64,000 bases of DNA from Opitutaceae bacterium (GCA_016711225.1 JADJTK010000001.1:383230-447229), one strand, 5' to 3'. Numbered from the stretch's first letter, positions 1 to 8,680 are shown. The notes: generated by a model from the letters alone, not told the origin. A program made the numbers and translations.

Positions 1-26
1 CATCAAGGACGGCGATTGAGATCTCC

Positions 27-54
27 GACTTTCGATTGCCGACTTTCGATTGCC
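27..54. repeat. tandem 14-bp repeat
   Basis: Two perfect adjacent copies of GACTTTCGATTGCC (27-40 and 41-54) lie in the non-coding leader before the decarboxylase gene. A degenerate pair of the same unit occurs at 59245-59271, just after xseA, so this is an interspersed repeat rather than a local promoter element. No gene is visible in 1-227. Confidence 0.75.
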
Positions 55-227
55 GCCCGAATCACCGCGGCGCCCTGCGTGCCTGCCTCTGAAGGTAGGC
101 CTGCCGTACCGGCAGTGCTCACGCACGGTGCTCCGCGCCGTCGCTACCACGCGCCCGCCTCCAAACTTCGCTGGCGCGCTGGTGCCCTCCCCGCTCCTAA
201 CTCCCCGCTCCTCGCTCCTCTTTCATC

Positions 228-1367
228 ATGATCTCGAAGGCCCAACTCCAGCAGCTCGCCCAGGAACACGGCACCCCGCTCTTCATCGTCGACCACGACG
301 CGCTCCGCAAAAACTACCGGGAGTTCACCCGCCACCTGCCCCGCGTGCAGGCCTACTTCGCCGTCAAGGCCAACTCCCTGCCCGAGATCGTGCGCACCCT
401 CTTCAAGGAGGGCGCCAGCTTCGACGTCGCCTCGATGCCGGAGTTCAATACGGTGTATGAGAACATCAAGGGCATGCCGGCCAAGAAGCGGCAGGACTGG
501 ATCTGGGACAAGATCATCTACGCCAACCCGATCAAGCCCGAGTCCACCCTCGAGGAGCTCGATCAGTACAAGCCGCTGGTGACCTTCGACAACGTCGAGG
601 AGATCCACAAGATCAAGAAGCACGCCCCGAACGCCGGGCTCGCGTTGCGCCTGAAGGTTCCCAACACCGGCGCGATGGTCGAGCTGTCCTCGAAGTTTGG
701 TGCCTCGCCTGGCGAGGCCGTCGACATGATCCTGGAGGCCGACCGCCTCGGGCTCACCGTTGAAGGTATCAGCTTCCACGTCGGCAGCCAGACCACGAAC
801 TTCGAGAACTACGTCCAGGCGCTCAGCCTCACGGCGAACATCTTCAAGGAGGCCAAGGACCGCGGCTACACCAAGATGAACCTGGTCGACATCGGCGGCG
901 GTTTCCCCGCGCCGTACGACGCGACGGTGAAGCCCTTCCGCGATCTCGCCAAGGTCATCAACTCCGAGATCGACCGCCTCTTCCCGAAGGACGTCCAGAT
1001 CCTCGCCGAGCCCGGCCGTTTCATGGTGGCCACCGCCGGCTACGCGGTGTCGCGCGTCGTGGGCAAGGCCATCCGCGACGGCAAGCCGTGCTACTACATC
1101 AACGACGGCGTTTACCACACCTACTCGGGCGTCATCTTCGACCACCTCCATTACCCGATCAAGGCCTTCAAGAAGGGCCCCACGCAGATCAGCGCGGTCT
1201 TTGGTCCGACTTGTGATGCGCTCGATGTGATCTCGATGGCCGAGAACCTCCCGTCGCTTGAACGTGGCGATCTGGTGTACAGCGAGAATATCGGCGCCTA
1301 CAGCGCGGCTTCCTCGACGTACTTCAACGGCATCCCGCCGGCGAAGATCGTGCACGTGAACCAGTGA
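228..1367 (+). CDS. fold-type III PLP-dependent decarboxylase (ornithine/lysine decarboxylase type)
   Basis: 379 residues, the usual length for the eukaryotic-like ornithine/lysine decarboxylase group, which makes putrescine or cadaverine from basic amino acids in the cytoplasm. Visible motifs: YFAVKAN with the probable PLP lysine K47, HVGSQ at 184-188, DIGGGF at 221-226, EPGR at 261-264 (PLP phosphate binding), and GPTCD with C329, the catalytic Cys that in this family protonates the intermediate. The GPTCDALD form favours ornithine/lysine over diaminopimelate or biosynthetic arginine decarboxylase. The ATG follows a pyrimidine-rich stretch without a clear ribosome site. It stands alone, convergent with argJ. 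Substrate preference between ornithine and lysine cannot be read from sequence alone. Confidence 0.9.
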   Translation: MISKAQLQQLAQEHGTPLFIVDHDALRKNYREFTRHLPRVQAYFAVKANSLPEIVRTLFKEGASFDVASMPEFNTVYENIKGMPAKKRQDWIWDKIIYANPIKPESTLEELDQYKPLVTFDNVEEIHKIKKHAPNAGLALRLKVPNTGAMVELSSKFGASPGEAVDMILEADRLGLTVEGISFHVGSQTTNFENYVQALSLTANIFKEAKDRGYTKMNLVDIGGGFPAPYDATVKPFRDLAKVINSEIDRLFPKDVQILAEPGRFMVATAGYAVSRVVGKAIRDGKPCYYINDGVYHTYSGVIFDHLHYPIKAFKKGPTQISAVFGPTCDALDVISMAENLPSLERGDLVYSENIGAYSAASSTYFNGIPPAKIVHVNQ

Positions 1368-1382
1368 GCGGAGTGCGGAGTT

Positions 1383-1406
1383 CGGACTGCGGAATTCCGC
1401 AGTCCG
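1383..1406. repeat. perfect 24-bp palindrome centred on GAATTC
   Basis: Each 12-base arm (CGGACTGCGGAA and its complement) matches exactly. It sits 15 bp after the decarboxylase stop, preceded by related GAGTGCGGAGTTC text, as in interspersed palindromic elements. Confidence 0.75.
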
Positions 1407-1445
1407 CGGCTCCGGCGAGCGGCGGCCGAGTGCTCGGCTCCGATT

Positions 1446-1515
1446 GTGGAGGCGGCGTGCTTGCACCCGCCTCTGGAAAACGCACGGAGGCGCGTGCAAG
1501 CACGCTGACCTACTA
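1446..1515. repeat. interspersed inverted repeat, GTGCTTGCAC family
   Basis: GCGTGCTTGCAC at 1455-1466 faces its exact complement GTGCAAGCACGC at 1494-1505, with GGAGGCG-type flanks on both arms. A second member of the family lies at 21992-22050. Confidence 0.7.
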
Positions 1516-1784
1516 GGGCCCGAAGAGGCGCACCCTCGTTCCTTTGTTGCGGAACGTAAGGTCCCCAATGCCGGCGTGGCGTGCCTCGACGGTCGTCGCG
1601 CTTCGTCCGGGGCAAATGGGCGGACAAAGGTGGCCCGCGTTGACCGCAACGCGGCCAGGACGCATTTAAGGCCAAGTGCGCCCACCTCTGGCGGCGAAGG
1701 GCAGTGACAGAGGTCAGTCCCGCGCCGCGCTGCGCAATGCGGCCGGCTCGATCCGCATTGCGCACTCCGAATGCCGCAATGGTC

Positions 1785-3101
1785 TCAGCTGCGGTAGTCG
1801 GCGTTCTCGCTTACGTATTCGTGGGTGAGATCGGCGCCGATCACGGTCGCCTCCGCGCCGCCGGCCCCGAGATCGATCTCGATCTCCACGCAGCGCTCGT
1901 GCGGTGGGAAATCCACGGGTGGCGAATACACGCCGTCCTTCGGCTCGGAGCTGGCGTAGAGCTCCGCGGCCTTCAAGTGGGAGATCAACGCGGCTTCCTT
2001 GGCGGGATCGAGGGCGAACTCGCCGTTGGCCACGATGGGAATGCCGCCCAGGCTCATGCGCGTGCGGCCGAGCGGGATGCCCGGCTCGTGCGCGCCCACA
2101 TATTTGCCCACCGCCTGCACCAGGCGGCCGACGTTCGGGTCGTTGCCGGCCACCGCGCACTTGAAGAGCGGGGCGTTGACGACGGTCTTGCCGATGGCGC
2201 GGGCGGTGTTTTCAGACGGCGCGCCCTTCACGGTGACGCGGATGACATGGCGCACGCCCTCGCCGTTGCGGGCGACGTCCTCGGCGAGATCGCGGCAGAC
2301 GGTGGTGAGTGCGGCCTCGAAGGCGGCGAGGTCGGGGCAGGGGACGGCGCCGGAGCTGAGCAGCACGACGGTGTCGGAGGTGCTGGTGTCGCTGTCGATG
2401 CTCATCCGGTTGAAGCTGCGGTCGACGGCGCGGGCGAGGATGGCGCGCAGGGTGTCGCGCGGCACGGCGAGATCGGTGAGCACATAGACGAGCATGGTGG
2501 CCATGTTGGGCTCGATCATGCCGGCGCCCTTGGCGATGCCCACGATGCTGCCGGCGCCGACGGCGGCCCGGCGCACCTTGGGATAAAGATCCGTGGTCAC
2601 GATGCCCTCGGCCGCCGGCAGGATGGAGCCGGGCTTGAGGGTGGCCACAGCCTGCGGCAGCGCGGTGATCATCTGGTCGGCGGGTAACCGCCAGCCGATC
2701 ACGCCGGTGGAGCTGGGCAGCACCTCGGTGGGCGCGAGTCCGAGCGCCTGCGCAGTCGCGGCGCAGAGGCGTTCGGAGGTCTCGACGCCGCCGGGCGCGC
2801 ACACGTTGGAGATCTTGTTGTTGACGATGATCGCCCCGAGCTTCGGCTCGGCGAGGCGCTGGCGGCCCACGATCACCGGCGCGCCGGGAAAGGCGTTCTT
2901 GGTGAACATCGCAGCGAAGTCGGCCGTGGGGCGATCGAGCGCGATGAGGGTCACGGTCATCTTGGCCGGCTTGGGTACTTCAAAGGGCATGAAGTCGAAG
3001 CGCGTGGTGCCCACACGGAAGCCGCGCGGCAGGGCGGCGTTGGCGGCGAGCCAGGCGCGATGTTCTTCGCGCGAGGAGAAGGCGAGGGAGGTGCTGCTCA
3101 C
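1785..3101 (-). CDS. argJ: bifunctional glutamate N-acetyltransferase / ornithine acetyltransferase ArgJ
   Basis: ArgJ moves the acetyl group from N-acetylornithine to glutamate, and the bifunctional form also uses acetyl-CoA, in arginine synthesis. The family's self-cleavage site is visible as PNMATML at 199-204: the chain is expected to split between A201 and T202, making T202 the N-terminal nucleophile of the beta chain. GFRVGTTRF near 27-35 and LGRTRMSLGGIPI near the C-terminus are also family-like. The frame stays open far upstream, but family length (about 400-440) points to the GTG at 3101, giving 438 residues; a GGAGGG lies directly against that GTG. It follows the MerR gene by 55 bp on the same strand. 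Partners argB and argD are at 40-42 kb. Product certain; start moderately sure. Confidence 0.93.
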   Translation of the reverse strand: MSSTSLAFSSREEHRAWLAANAALPRGFRVGTTRFDFMPFEVPKPAKMTVTLIALDRPTADFAAMFTKNAFPGAPVIVGRQRLAEPKLGAIIVNNKISNVCAPGGVETSERLCAATAQALGLAPTEVLPSSTGVIGWRLPADQMITALPQAVATLKPGSILPAAEGIVTTDLYPKVRRAAVGAGSIVGIAKGAGMIEPNMATMLVYVLTDLAVPRDTLRAILARAVDRSFNRMSIDSDTSTSDTVVLLSSGAVPCPDLAAFEAALTTVCRDLAEDVARNGEGVRHVIRVTVKGAPSENTARAIGKTVVNAPLFKCAVAGNDPNVGRLVQAVGKYVGAHEPGIPLGRTRMSLGGIPIVANGEFALDPAKEAALISHLKAAELYASSEPKDGVYSPPVDFPPHERCVEIEIDLGAGGAEATVIGADLTHEYVSENADYRS

Positions 3102-3156
3102 CCCTCCGAGAACGGAGCAAAGCGGCCGAAAGTGAAGCCGTTTTTGCGGGAGTCGC

Positions 3157-4095
3157 TCAGGCTGCGGCGGGCGACCCGCCCCGGAGCGAATCGAGGGTCG
3201 CGCCGAGGTCCGCGAGGTCGCCAATGGGGGTCGCGCCAATCTGGGTGAGGGTGGCGCGTTGGGGGGGCATGGCCCGACCGCCCACGAGCAAAGGGGTGGC
3301 GGGCGGGAGCAGCTCGCTGAGCCGAACCAGCTCAGCTGCCAGGGTCGGATCGTCCTCGGGATAGACGAGGCTGAGGGCGACGGCGCGGGCGTGTTGTTGC
3401 CGGGCGGCGCCGGCGATTTCCGCGGCGGGCAGGCTCGCGCCGAGATAGAGGATACGCCAGCCGAGATTGGCGGCCGCGGCCGCGACCAGCAGTGCGCCGA
3501 GCTCATGGAGCTGTCCGGAAGGCGTGGCGACCAGGAGCAGCGGCGCGGCGGGGCTGGCGGCGTAGGCTTGCGCGGATTGGGTGAGCCAGTGGCGCAGCAC
3601 AGCGCTGGCGAAGTGTTCGTGGGCGGCGGTGATGACACCCTCCCGCCAGAGCGTGCCGATGGACTGGGCGAAGGGCGCGGCCACCCGCTGCAGCATGCCT
3701 TGGTGGCCGAGTGCGAGTTCGGCTTGGCGCAGCGAGGAGGCCAGGGCGGTGGCGTCGAGCGCGCGCACGCTTTCCAGGCAGGCCTGCAGCAGGCTGGTGG
3801 TCGCCGCTTCGGGCCGTGCGCTGCGGGGCAGGGGCGCGGTAGGGGCGGAGGCGGCGGCGATCTGCTGGAGGCGTTCCAGCGGCAGTGTGGCCATCGAGCT
3901 GATACTCTGGCCGGCCTGGGTGATCTGGCGCAGGAGGGTGAGCCGGGCGATCTGCTCGTCGGAGTAGAGGCGGCGATTGGTACCCGTACGCTCGGGAGCG
4001 ACCACGCCGTAGCGCTTCTCCCAGATGCGAATGACGTGGGCGCTGAGCCCGGTGCGACGGGCGACGGCCTGAATGCTGTGTTGGTAGTCGCTCAT
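3157..4095 (-). CDS. MerR-family regulator with cobalamin-binding domain (LitR/CarH type)
   Basis: 312 residues. Residues 7-75 form a MerR winged helix (IQAVARRTGLSAHVIRIWEKRYG); about 95-180 is the helical cap; 185-305 is a B12-binding Rossmann domain. W150, E160 and H161 make the W-x9-EH motif that sits over the adenosyl group in CarH. H197 in QLHELG matches the lower axial cobalt ligand of the E/DxHxxG motif, with Gln at the acidic position. Known CarH/LitR proteins bind adenosylcobalamin in the dark, tetramerise, repress DNA, and release it on illumination. The residue after W150 is Arg, not the His that forms the bis-His state in Thermus CarH. The start is the ATG at 4095, just before the HTH; the frame is open further upstream. 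It is divergent from the fasciclin gene and overlaps its own probable operator. Confidence 0.92.
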   Translation of the reverse strand: MSDYQHSIQAVARRTGLSAHVIRIWEKRYGVVAPERTGTNRRLYSDEQIARLTLLRQITQAGQSISSMATLPLERLQQIAAASAPTAPLPRSARPEAATTSLLQACLESVRALDATALASSLRQAELALGHQGMLQRVAAPFAQSIGTLWREGVITAAHEHFASAVLRHWLTQSAQAYAASPAAPLLLVATPSGQLHELGALLVAAAAANLGWRILYLGASLPAAEIAGAARQQHARAVALSLVYPEDDPTLAAELVRLSELLPPATPLLVGGRAMPPQRATLTQIGATPIGDLADLGATLDSLRGGSPAAA

Positions 4096-4100
4096 GATCT

Positions 4101-4137
4101 TAGACGAAATATAGACGCCCGGAGGGCTTTGGCGCAA
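4101..4137 (-). promoter_or_regulatory. merR promoter with paired TAGAC operator (autoregulation)
   Basis: On the plus strand TAGAC occurs at 4101-4105 and 4112-4116, exactly 11 bp apart. Read on the minus strand, TATATT (4113-4108) is a good -10 with TTGCGC (4137-4132) 18 bp upstream. The -10 thus lies between the two repeats and only about a dozen bases before the merR ATG, giving a nearly leaderless transcript. A regulator bound here would block its own promoter. Motif and spacing are seen; function is inferred from CarH-type 11-bp operators. Confidence 0.65.
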
Positions 4138-4214
4138 GAACGCAAACGGCCATTGTCGCGTATCTCGCATGTGACGAGCGGATTCCGGCTTCTTTCGGGC
4201 GCTTGCGCAAAACT

Positions 4215-4254
4215 TAAACAAAGCATTGACAAGATAGACAAATAGTAGACATTG
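4215..4254 (+). promoter_or_regulatory. fasciclin-gene promoter with four operator-like elements
   Basis: TAAAC 4215, TTGAC 4226, TAGAC 4235 and TAGAC 4246 are spaced 11, 9 and 11 bp. TTGACA at 4226-4231 can serve as -35, with GACATT (4248-4253) as a weak -10 after 16 bp, so the last repeat overlaps the -10. The same layout and spacing recur at 15977-16012 before the lipid operon. Function inferred. Confidence 0.65.
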
Positions 4255-4314
4255 AGCTGCGGTTCGTCCACGCCTCTTCCTCCACTAGAAATCAATCAAA
4301 ACTCGAGTCATACC

Positions 4315-4827
4315 ATGAAATCCATCGTCTCCTTCGCCCTGTCCTCCCTCTTCGCTGCCGCGCTGCTCGCCGTCCCGGCCCACGCCAACTCTTGCTCCGT
4401 CAGCAAGGAGGTGGCCGCCTCTAAGGACATCGTCGCTGTAGCCTCGTCGGCCGGAAGCTTCAATACCTTGGTCGCCGCGGTGAAGGCCGCCGGCCTGGCG
4501 GAAACCTTGCAGGGTGCCGGCCCATTCACCGTCTTTGCTCCCACCGACGAGGCTTTCGCAAAGCTTCCGGCCGGCACGGTCGAGTCGCTCCTGCTGCCGG
4601 AGAACAAGCAGAAGCTTGTCGCGATTCTCACCTATCACGTCCTGGCCGGCAAAGTTCTCGCCGCCGACGTGAAGACCATGCAGGCCGGCACCGTCAATGG
4701 GCAGAAGCTGCCCATCGTCGTCGCTGCGGGAAAGGTCACCGTGGGTGGGGCCAACGTGGTGGCCACCGATGTGGCCGCCAGCAACGGCGTGATCCATGTG
4801 ATCGATACTGTCGTGCTCCCGCTGTAA
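4315..4827 (+). CDS. secreted fasciclin (FAS1) domain protein
   Basis: 170 residues with a clear signal peptide (MKSIVSFALSSLFAAALLAVPAHA, cut near residue 24) and one FAS1 domain over the rest. Hallmarks are FNTLVAAVKAAGL, GPFTVFAPTDEAFAKLPAGT (the FAS1 H1 region), LTYHVLAGKV, and a C-terminal NGVIHVIDTVVLPL. FAS1 proteins are cell-surface or periplasmic adhesion modules. The start ATG follows an A-rich leader without a ribosome site, similar to the leader of the small ORF at 16081. It is divergent from the B12-binding MerR gene, carries that regulator's probable operator, and ends in a hairpin with a T-rich tail, so it is probably monocistronic. Confidence 0.92.
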   Translation: MKSIVSFALSSLFAAALLAVPAHANSCSVSKEVAASKDIVAVASSAGSFNTLVAAVKAAGLAETLQGAGPFTVFAPTDEAFAKLPAGTVESLLLPENKQKLVAILTYHVLAGKVLAADVKTMQAGTVNGQKLPIVVAAGKVTVGGANVVATDVAASNGVIHVIDTVVLPL

Positions 4828-4842
4828 TCTTCAGACCAAAAC

Positions 4843-4884
4843 CTGCGGCGGAGGGCACGGGTTCTCTGCCGCAGTTTCCTTTTC
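4843..4884 (+). terminator. rho-independent terminator after the fasciclin gene
   Basis: CTGCGGCGGAG (4843-4853) pairs with CTCTGCCGCAG (4864-4874) with one G-U pair and a 10-base loop, followed by TTTCCTTTT. It lies 16 bp past the stop codon. Confidence 0.8.
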
Positions 4885-4931
4885 CGGGCCTTAGGCCCAC
4901 GCCCGAACCCTGGACGCTCGCTCCAACTCCG

Positions 4932-5384
4932 ATGACCACCCACATCCTCCGCTTCGAGCAGTTCCTGGGCGCCCCTCGCGCCACGGTATTCCCGTTCTTT
5001 GCGGATGCGCGGAATCTGGAGCGCATCACCCCGCCGTGGGTGCACTTCCGAATCCTCACTCCCGGGCCAATCGCCATGCGGGCCGGGACGTTGATCGACT
5101 ACCGCATCCGCGTGCGCGGGGTGCCGCTGCGCTGGCGCACCGAGATCGCGGAGTGGGACCCGCCGGGGCACTTTGTCGACGTCCAGCTGCGCGGTCCCTA
5201 CCGGCTCTGGCGCCACACGCATTCCTTCGTGGAAGTCCAGGGCGTCACGCTTTGTTGCGACGAGATCCGGTATGCGGTGGTAGGAGGGGCCCTGGTCAAC
5301 CGCCTGTTCGTTCAGCCCGACGTCGAGCGCATCTTCGCCCATCGCCGCGAGGTCCTTGCCGGGCTCTTTCCCTCCGGCAAGTGA
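4932..5384 (+). CDS. SRPBCC (START-like) family protein
   Basis: 150 residues matching the SRPBCC ligand-pocket fold: an N-terminal strand (HILRFEQFLGAPRATVFPFFADARNLERITPPW), RVRGVPLRWRTEIAEWDPPGHFVDVQLRGPYRLWRHTHSF in the middle, and a C-terminal helix. This branch is often annotated as cell-division-inhibitor-like, and similar genes are common beside LitR/photolyase genes in other bacteria. No catalytic residue can be assigned. It lies about 100 bp beyond the fasciclin terminator on the same strand and is convergent with the MFS gene 17 bp away. Ligand unknown. Confidence 0.8.
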   Translation: MTTHILRFEQFLGAPRATVFPFFADARNLERITPPWVHFRILTPGPIAMRAGTLIDYRIRVRGVPLRWRTEIAEWDPPGHFVDVQLRGPYRLWRHTHSFVEVQGVTLCCDEIRYAVVGGALVNRLFVQPDVERIFAHRREVLAGLFPSGK

Positions 5385-5401
5385 ACTCGCGCCCCTTCAG
5401 T

Positions 5402-6637
5402 TCAGGTCGTTCTCGGATCGCTCGGCTTGGGTGCCTTCGTGCAGAACGCGAGCATCGCGGCGACGATCAGCATCGCGGCGCAGATCAGGTACGCCTTCGA
5501 GAAGGAGCCGAACAGGTCGCGGATCATGCCGCCGTAACGCGAACCGAGCACTCCCGCCACCCCGAAGCCGGTGAAGACAAATCCGTAGTTCACCCCAAGG
5601 TTGCGCACCCCGTAGAAATCGGCCGTGGCAGCCGGCATGAGCGTGAAAATCGTGCCGTAGCACAGACCGGTGAACGCCGTGCCGAACATCATCATCGCGG
5701 GGGTTTTGTAGGTGACGAAAAGCGCCATGTTCACGGCCTGCAGAACGAAGGCCAGGATCATGGTGCGGGTGCGTCCGAAGCGATCGGAGACGGAACCGGC
5801 GAGGATGCGGCCGATCGTGTTGAACGCAGCCAGGATCATCACGCCCACGAAGCCCGCCTCCCAGGCGGCCTGCTCCTTGGCGATGATCGGGGCGTTGGCG
5901 ATGAGCATCAGGCCGGCGGTGGCGCTGAGCACGTAGATGAGCCAGAGCAGGTAGAACTGCGGGGTGCGCAGCATCTCGGGCCAGTCGCGATCGCGGTGCA
6001 CCGCCGCGGCCGGCCGGGCCGCGCTGCCGGCGGCGGGGGCGGAACCGGCAGGCTTGTACCCGGCTGGTGGATTCTCCAACAGCAGGGAAAAAAGCAGGAT
6101 CAGCACGAAGGCCCCGGCGCCAAGGGTGAGAAACGTGTTCTGGATGGTGGTGCGGCCGAGCAGCCACTGGGTGAGCGGGGAGATGTAGATTGCCGCGGAC
6201 CCCACGCCCGCCACCACCAAGCCGGTGATCAGACCCTTACGGGCGGGAGGGAACCATTTCATCGCGGGCGGCGTGGTCGCCGAATACCCGAGCCCGATGC
6301 CGATGCCGCCCAGCACACCGAAGGTGAGAGCCATCGTCAGCGGGGTGTTGACGAAGCCCGAGGCGGCCAGGCCGGCACCGAAGAGCAGGCCGCCGAGCTG
6401 GGCCACGCGGCGCGGGCCCATCTTGTCCTGCATGCGACCGGCGAAGATCATCATCACGGCAAAGGAGGCCGTGCAGATGGCGAAGGGCAGGCCGGCGTCG
6501 GCCTTGGTCCATTTCCACTGCATGACGAGCGCTTTGGCGACGACGCCCCAGGCGTAGAGTGCGCCGAGCACGAGGTTGATGCCGAGACCGGCGAAGGTGA
6601 CGATCCAGCCGCGGTTGGCGGAGGGCGAGGAAGACAT
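5402..6637 (-). CDS. MFS transporter, oxalate:formate antiporter-like (OFA) family
   Basis: 411 residues, twelve predicted membrane segments, length typical of the major facilitator superfamily. The N-terminal GWIVTFAGLGINLVLGALYAWGVV and the stretch GYSATTPPAMKWFPPARKGLITGLVVAGVG are typical of the oxalate/formate (OFA) group, which carries small monocarboxylates such as oxalate, formate, lactate or pyruvate. A central loop rich in Ala/Pro (about 190-215) separates the halves. It is divergent from uvsE with a 180-bp spacer lacking a visible TAGAC operator. Substrate cannot be set from the sequence. Confidence 0.87.
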   Translation of the reverse strand: MSSSPSANRGWIVTFAGLGINLVLGALYAWGVVAKALVMQWKWTKADAGLPFAICTASFAVMMIFAGRMQDKMGPRRVAQLGGLLFGAGLAASGFVNTPLTMALTFGVLGGIGIGLGYSATTPPAMKWFPPARKGLITGLVVAGVGSAAIYISPLTQWLLGRTTIQNTFLTLGAGAFVLILLFSLLLENPPAGYKPAGSAPAAGSAARPAAAVHRDRDWPEMLRTPQFYLLWLIYVLSATAGLMLIANAPIIAKEQAAWEAGFVGVMILAAFNTIGRILAGSVSDRFGRTRTMILAFVLQAVNMALFVTYKTPAMMMFGTAFTGLCYGTIFTLMPAATADFYGVRNLGVNYGFVFTGFGVAGVLGSRYGGMIRDLFGSFSKAYLICAAMLIVAAMLAFCTKAPKPSDPRTT

Positions 6638-6819
6638 GTTGGGGTGGTCGGGTTTTGCGCCGCCGGGGGGCGGGGCCGGGGATTGGCGCGGCGGGATGCC
6701 GCAGGGTCCCTCGTTCGTAGAGAGCGCTTGCGCACAAGTCCAGAGAGGGCTGGCGAAAAACTAGGTCGGCGGCCGGTTTTCCCGGCCACTCAGGCGCCGA
6801 GTCGTCGCCATTCTTCCCC

Positions 6820-7758
6820 ATGATCTACTCCGCTCCGCTCAACACTGCCTGTCCTGGACGCCTGCGCCTCGGGCTGTGCTGCCAGTTCATCGCCCAGCCC
6901 ATCAAGTTCCGTACTACCACAGCGACGGCGTTGGCCCGCCTGCCGCGCCGGGCCCAGCTGCAGCGCCTCGCCGAGTTGGTCGCCACCAACGCCGAGTACC
7001 TGCTTGCCGCGTTGAAGTACTGCGCCGGGCACGGCATCGGGTCGTTCCGGATCTGCAGCCCGATCCTGCCGATCAAAACGCATCCCGTGGTCGGGTATCG
7101 CGTGGAGGAGTTGCCAAGGGCGGAATCGTTGGTTGCCCAATTCCGCCGCTGCGGCGAGTACGCCCGGGCGCAGGACATCCGCACTGGCTTCCACCCCGAC
7201 CAGTTCGTGGTGCTCAACTCTCCCGATGCCGGGATTGTGCAGCGCTCCATCGCTGACCTCGAGTCGCAGGCGGAGATCGCGCAATGGGTCCAGGCGGACA
7301 CGGTCAATATCCACGGTGGCGGCGGCTATGGCGACAAACCGGCGGCGCTGGAGCGCTTCCGGCGCAACCTCGGCCTTCTCTCGCCCCGAGCCCGCTCCCG
7401 CCTGACGGTGGAAAACGACGACAAGACGTTCACGCCCGCCGACCTCCTGCCGCTCTGTCGGGCCGAGGGCGTGCCACTGGTCTACGACGTGCACCATCAT
7501 CGTTGCCTGCCCGACCACTTGACCGTGGCGGAAGCCACCGCTGCCGCGAGTGCCACCTGGGACCGCGAGCCACTCTTCCACCTTTCGAGCCCGCTGGCCG
7601 GCTGGGCAGGGCCGAAGCCGGAGCGGCACCACGACACCATCGATCCTCGGGACTTTCCGCCGGAGTGGCGCGGCCTCGCGCTCACGGTCGAGGTCGAGGC
7701 GAAGGCCAAGGAACTCGCCGTGGAGCAACTTCGGAAACACTTGGAGATTCCCCAATGA
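6820..7758 (+). CDS. uvsE: UV DNA damage endonuclease
   Basis: 312 residues with the TIM-barrel layout of UVDE: LRLGLCCQF at the N-terminus, SFRICSPILPI, RTGFHPDQFVVLNSP, a metal-site stretch VNIHGGGGYGDK, LTVENDDK, LVYDVHHHRCL, and a C-terminal LTVEVEAKAKE. The His, Glu and Asp residues in these blocks match the family's tri-metal centre. UVDE nicks DNA 5' of UV photoproducts and abasic sites to start excision repair without light. The ATG at 6820 lies about 180 bp from the divergent MFS start. The two following genes run on the same strand, about 100 bp apart each. Presence beside a light-sensing regulator is consistent with UV protection. Confidence 0.95.
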   Translation: MIYSAPLNTACPGRLRLGLCCQFIAQPIKFRTTTATALARLPRRAQLQRLAELVATNAEYLLAALKYCAGHGIGSFRICSPILPIKTHPVVGYRVEELPRAESLVAQFRRCGEYARAQDIRTGFHPDQFVVLNSPDAGIVQRSIADLESQAEIAQWVQADTVNIHGGGGYGDKPAALERFRRNLGLLSPRARSRLTVENDDKTFTPADLLPLCRAEGVPLVYDVHHHRCLPDHLTVAEATAAASATWDREPLFHLSSPLAGWAGPKPERHHDTIDPRDFPPEWRGLALTVEVEAKAKELAVEQLRKHLEIPQ

Positions 7759-7859
7759 GCACCACACCCAGAGCCCGAATCGTCCTCGTCGCCAAAACCA
7801 ATGACGATCGGGTCGCAGCGCGAGGTTTTGGCACCGCCTCGTATCCCGTTCTACTCTCG

Positions 7860-8573
7860 ATGCATTCGAACCCCTCCTCTCGACTCCACTGGATGCTGTT
7901 CCTCCTCGTGCTCGCCGTTTGCGTCCGGGCTGCCGGGGCCGAGGAGAGCAGTTACATCGGCGAGGCCAGAGACGATACGGGCACGCTGGTCTACACGGAG
8001 AAACACCTGGTGCAATCGGTCGAAGGGACAACAACCGGATCGGTCACGGAATACACGGCACCCGACGGTTCGTTGATCGCGACACTGCACTCCGACTATG
8101 CACGCAGTGTCGCCCTGCCCACGTACGTCTTCGAGGATCTGCGGCGCAACTACCGCGAGGGGCTGCGTTGGCAGGAGGGGGGCTATGTCATCTTCCACCA
8201 GCACGGCAGCGCCCCTGAGAAAACCGCGCCGCTCCGCCGGGAGAGCGGGGTCTTCTCCTGCCAAGGATGGCACTACTACCTGATCCACAACCTCGACCTC
8301 CTGGAGAAAGACAACATCACCCTAAACCTGGTCCTGCCCTCTGAGCTGCGCCCTTATGCGTTCGTGGTGAAGAGACGCGCCTCCGACGAGGCGCGTGTTT
8401 CGGCCGAGCTGACGATCAAGAATTGGCTGTTGCGGAGCTTCGCTCCGAAGCTGCGACTCGAATACGATCGAGTGAACCGGCGCCTCGTCGAGTTCCGGGG
8501 CGTCTCCAACATCCTCACCAATACTGGCGACCGGCAGGAAGTCACCATCCGCTACAAATACAACGACGAGTAA
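7860..8573 (+). CDS. secreted protein of unknown function
   Basis: 237 residues from the ATG at 7860; an internal Met at residue 12 is an alternative. A signal peptide is visible (hydrophobic LFLLVLAVCVRAAGA, cut near residue 27), followed by a soluble, beta-rich sequence beginning SYIGEARDDTGTLVYTEKH with many aromatic residues and a C-terminal GDRQEVTIRYKYNDE. I do not recognise a named domain. It follows uvsE by 101 bp and precedes a lipocalin lipoprotein by about 107 bp, so it is probably part of an envelope/stress set with them. No transmembrane segment after the signal. Confidence 0.75.
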   Translation: MHSNPSSRLHWMLFLLVLAVCVRAAGAEESSYIGEARDDTGTLVYTEKHLVQSVEGTTTGSVTEYTAPDGSLIATLHSDYARSVALPTYVFEDLRRNYREGLRWQEGGYVIFHQHGSAPEKTAPLRRESGVFSCQGWHYYLIHNLDLLEKDNITLNLVLPSELRPYAFVVKRRASDEARVSAELTIKNWLLRSFAPKLRLEYDRVNRRLVEFRGVSNILTNTGDRQEVTIRYKYNDE

Positions 8574-8680
8574 GCGGTCGGGCATGGCTCCGCTGCCGCG
8601 CCAGCGGCACCGCAAGCGGTCCAACCAAGCCATCAGCCCGCTTCGAGCAGTTTCGATCAGACAACCCGTTCGTGAATCCG

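Larger units (their letters stand above)
1368..1784. other. convergent intergenic region rich in palindromes
   Basis: No gene is supported between the decarboxylase and argJ stops. The stretch holds a perfect 24-bp palindrome (1383-1406), a GTGCTTGCAC-type inverted repeat (1446-1515), and imperfect AATGCGG/CCGCATT repeats near 1735-1765. Both flanking genes end here, so these may act as bidirectional transcription ends, but no T-run follows any of the stems. Confidence 0.6.

Noticed and set aside
144..1685. 513-codon minus-strand ORF over the decarboxylase
   Set aside because: Shadow of a clear PLP decarboxylase.
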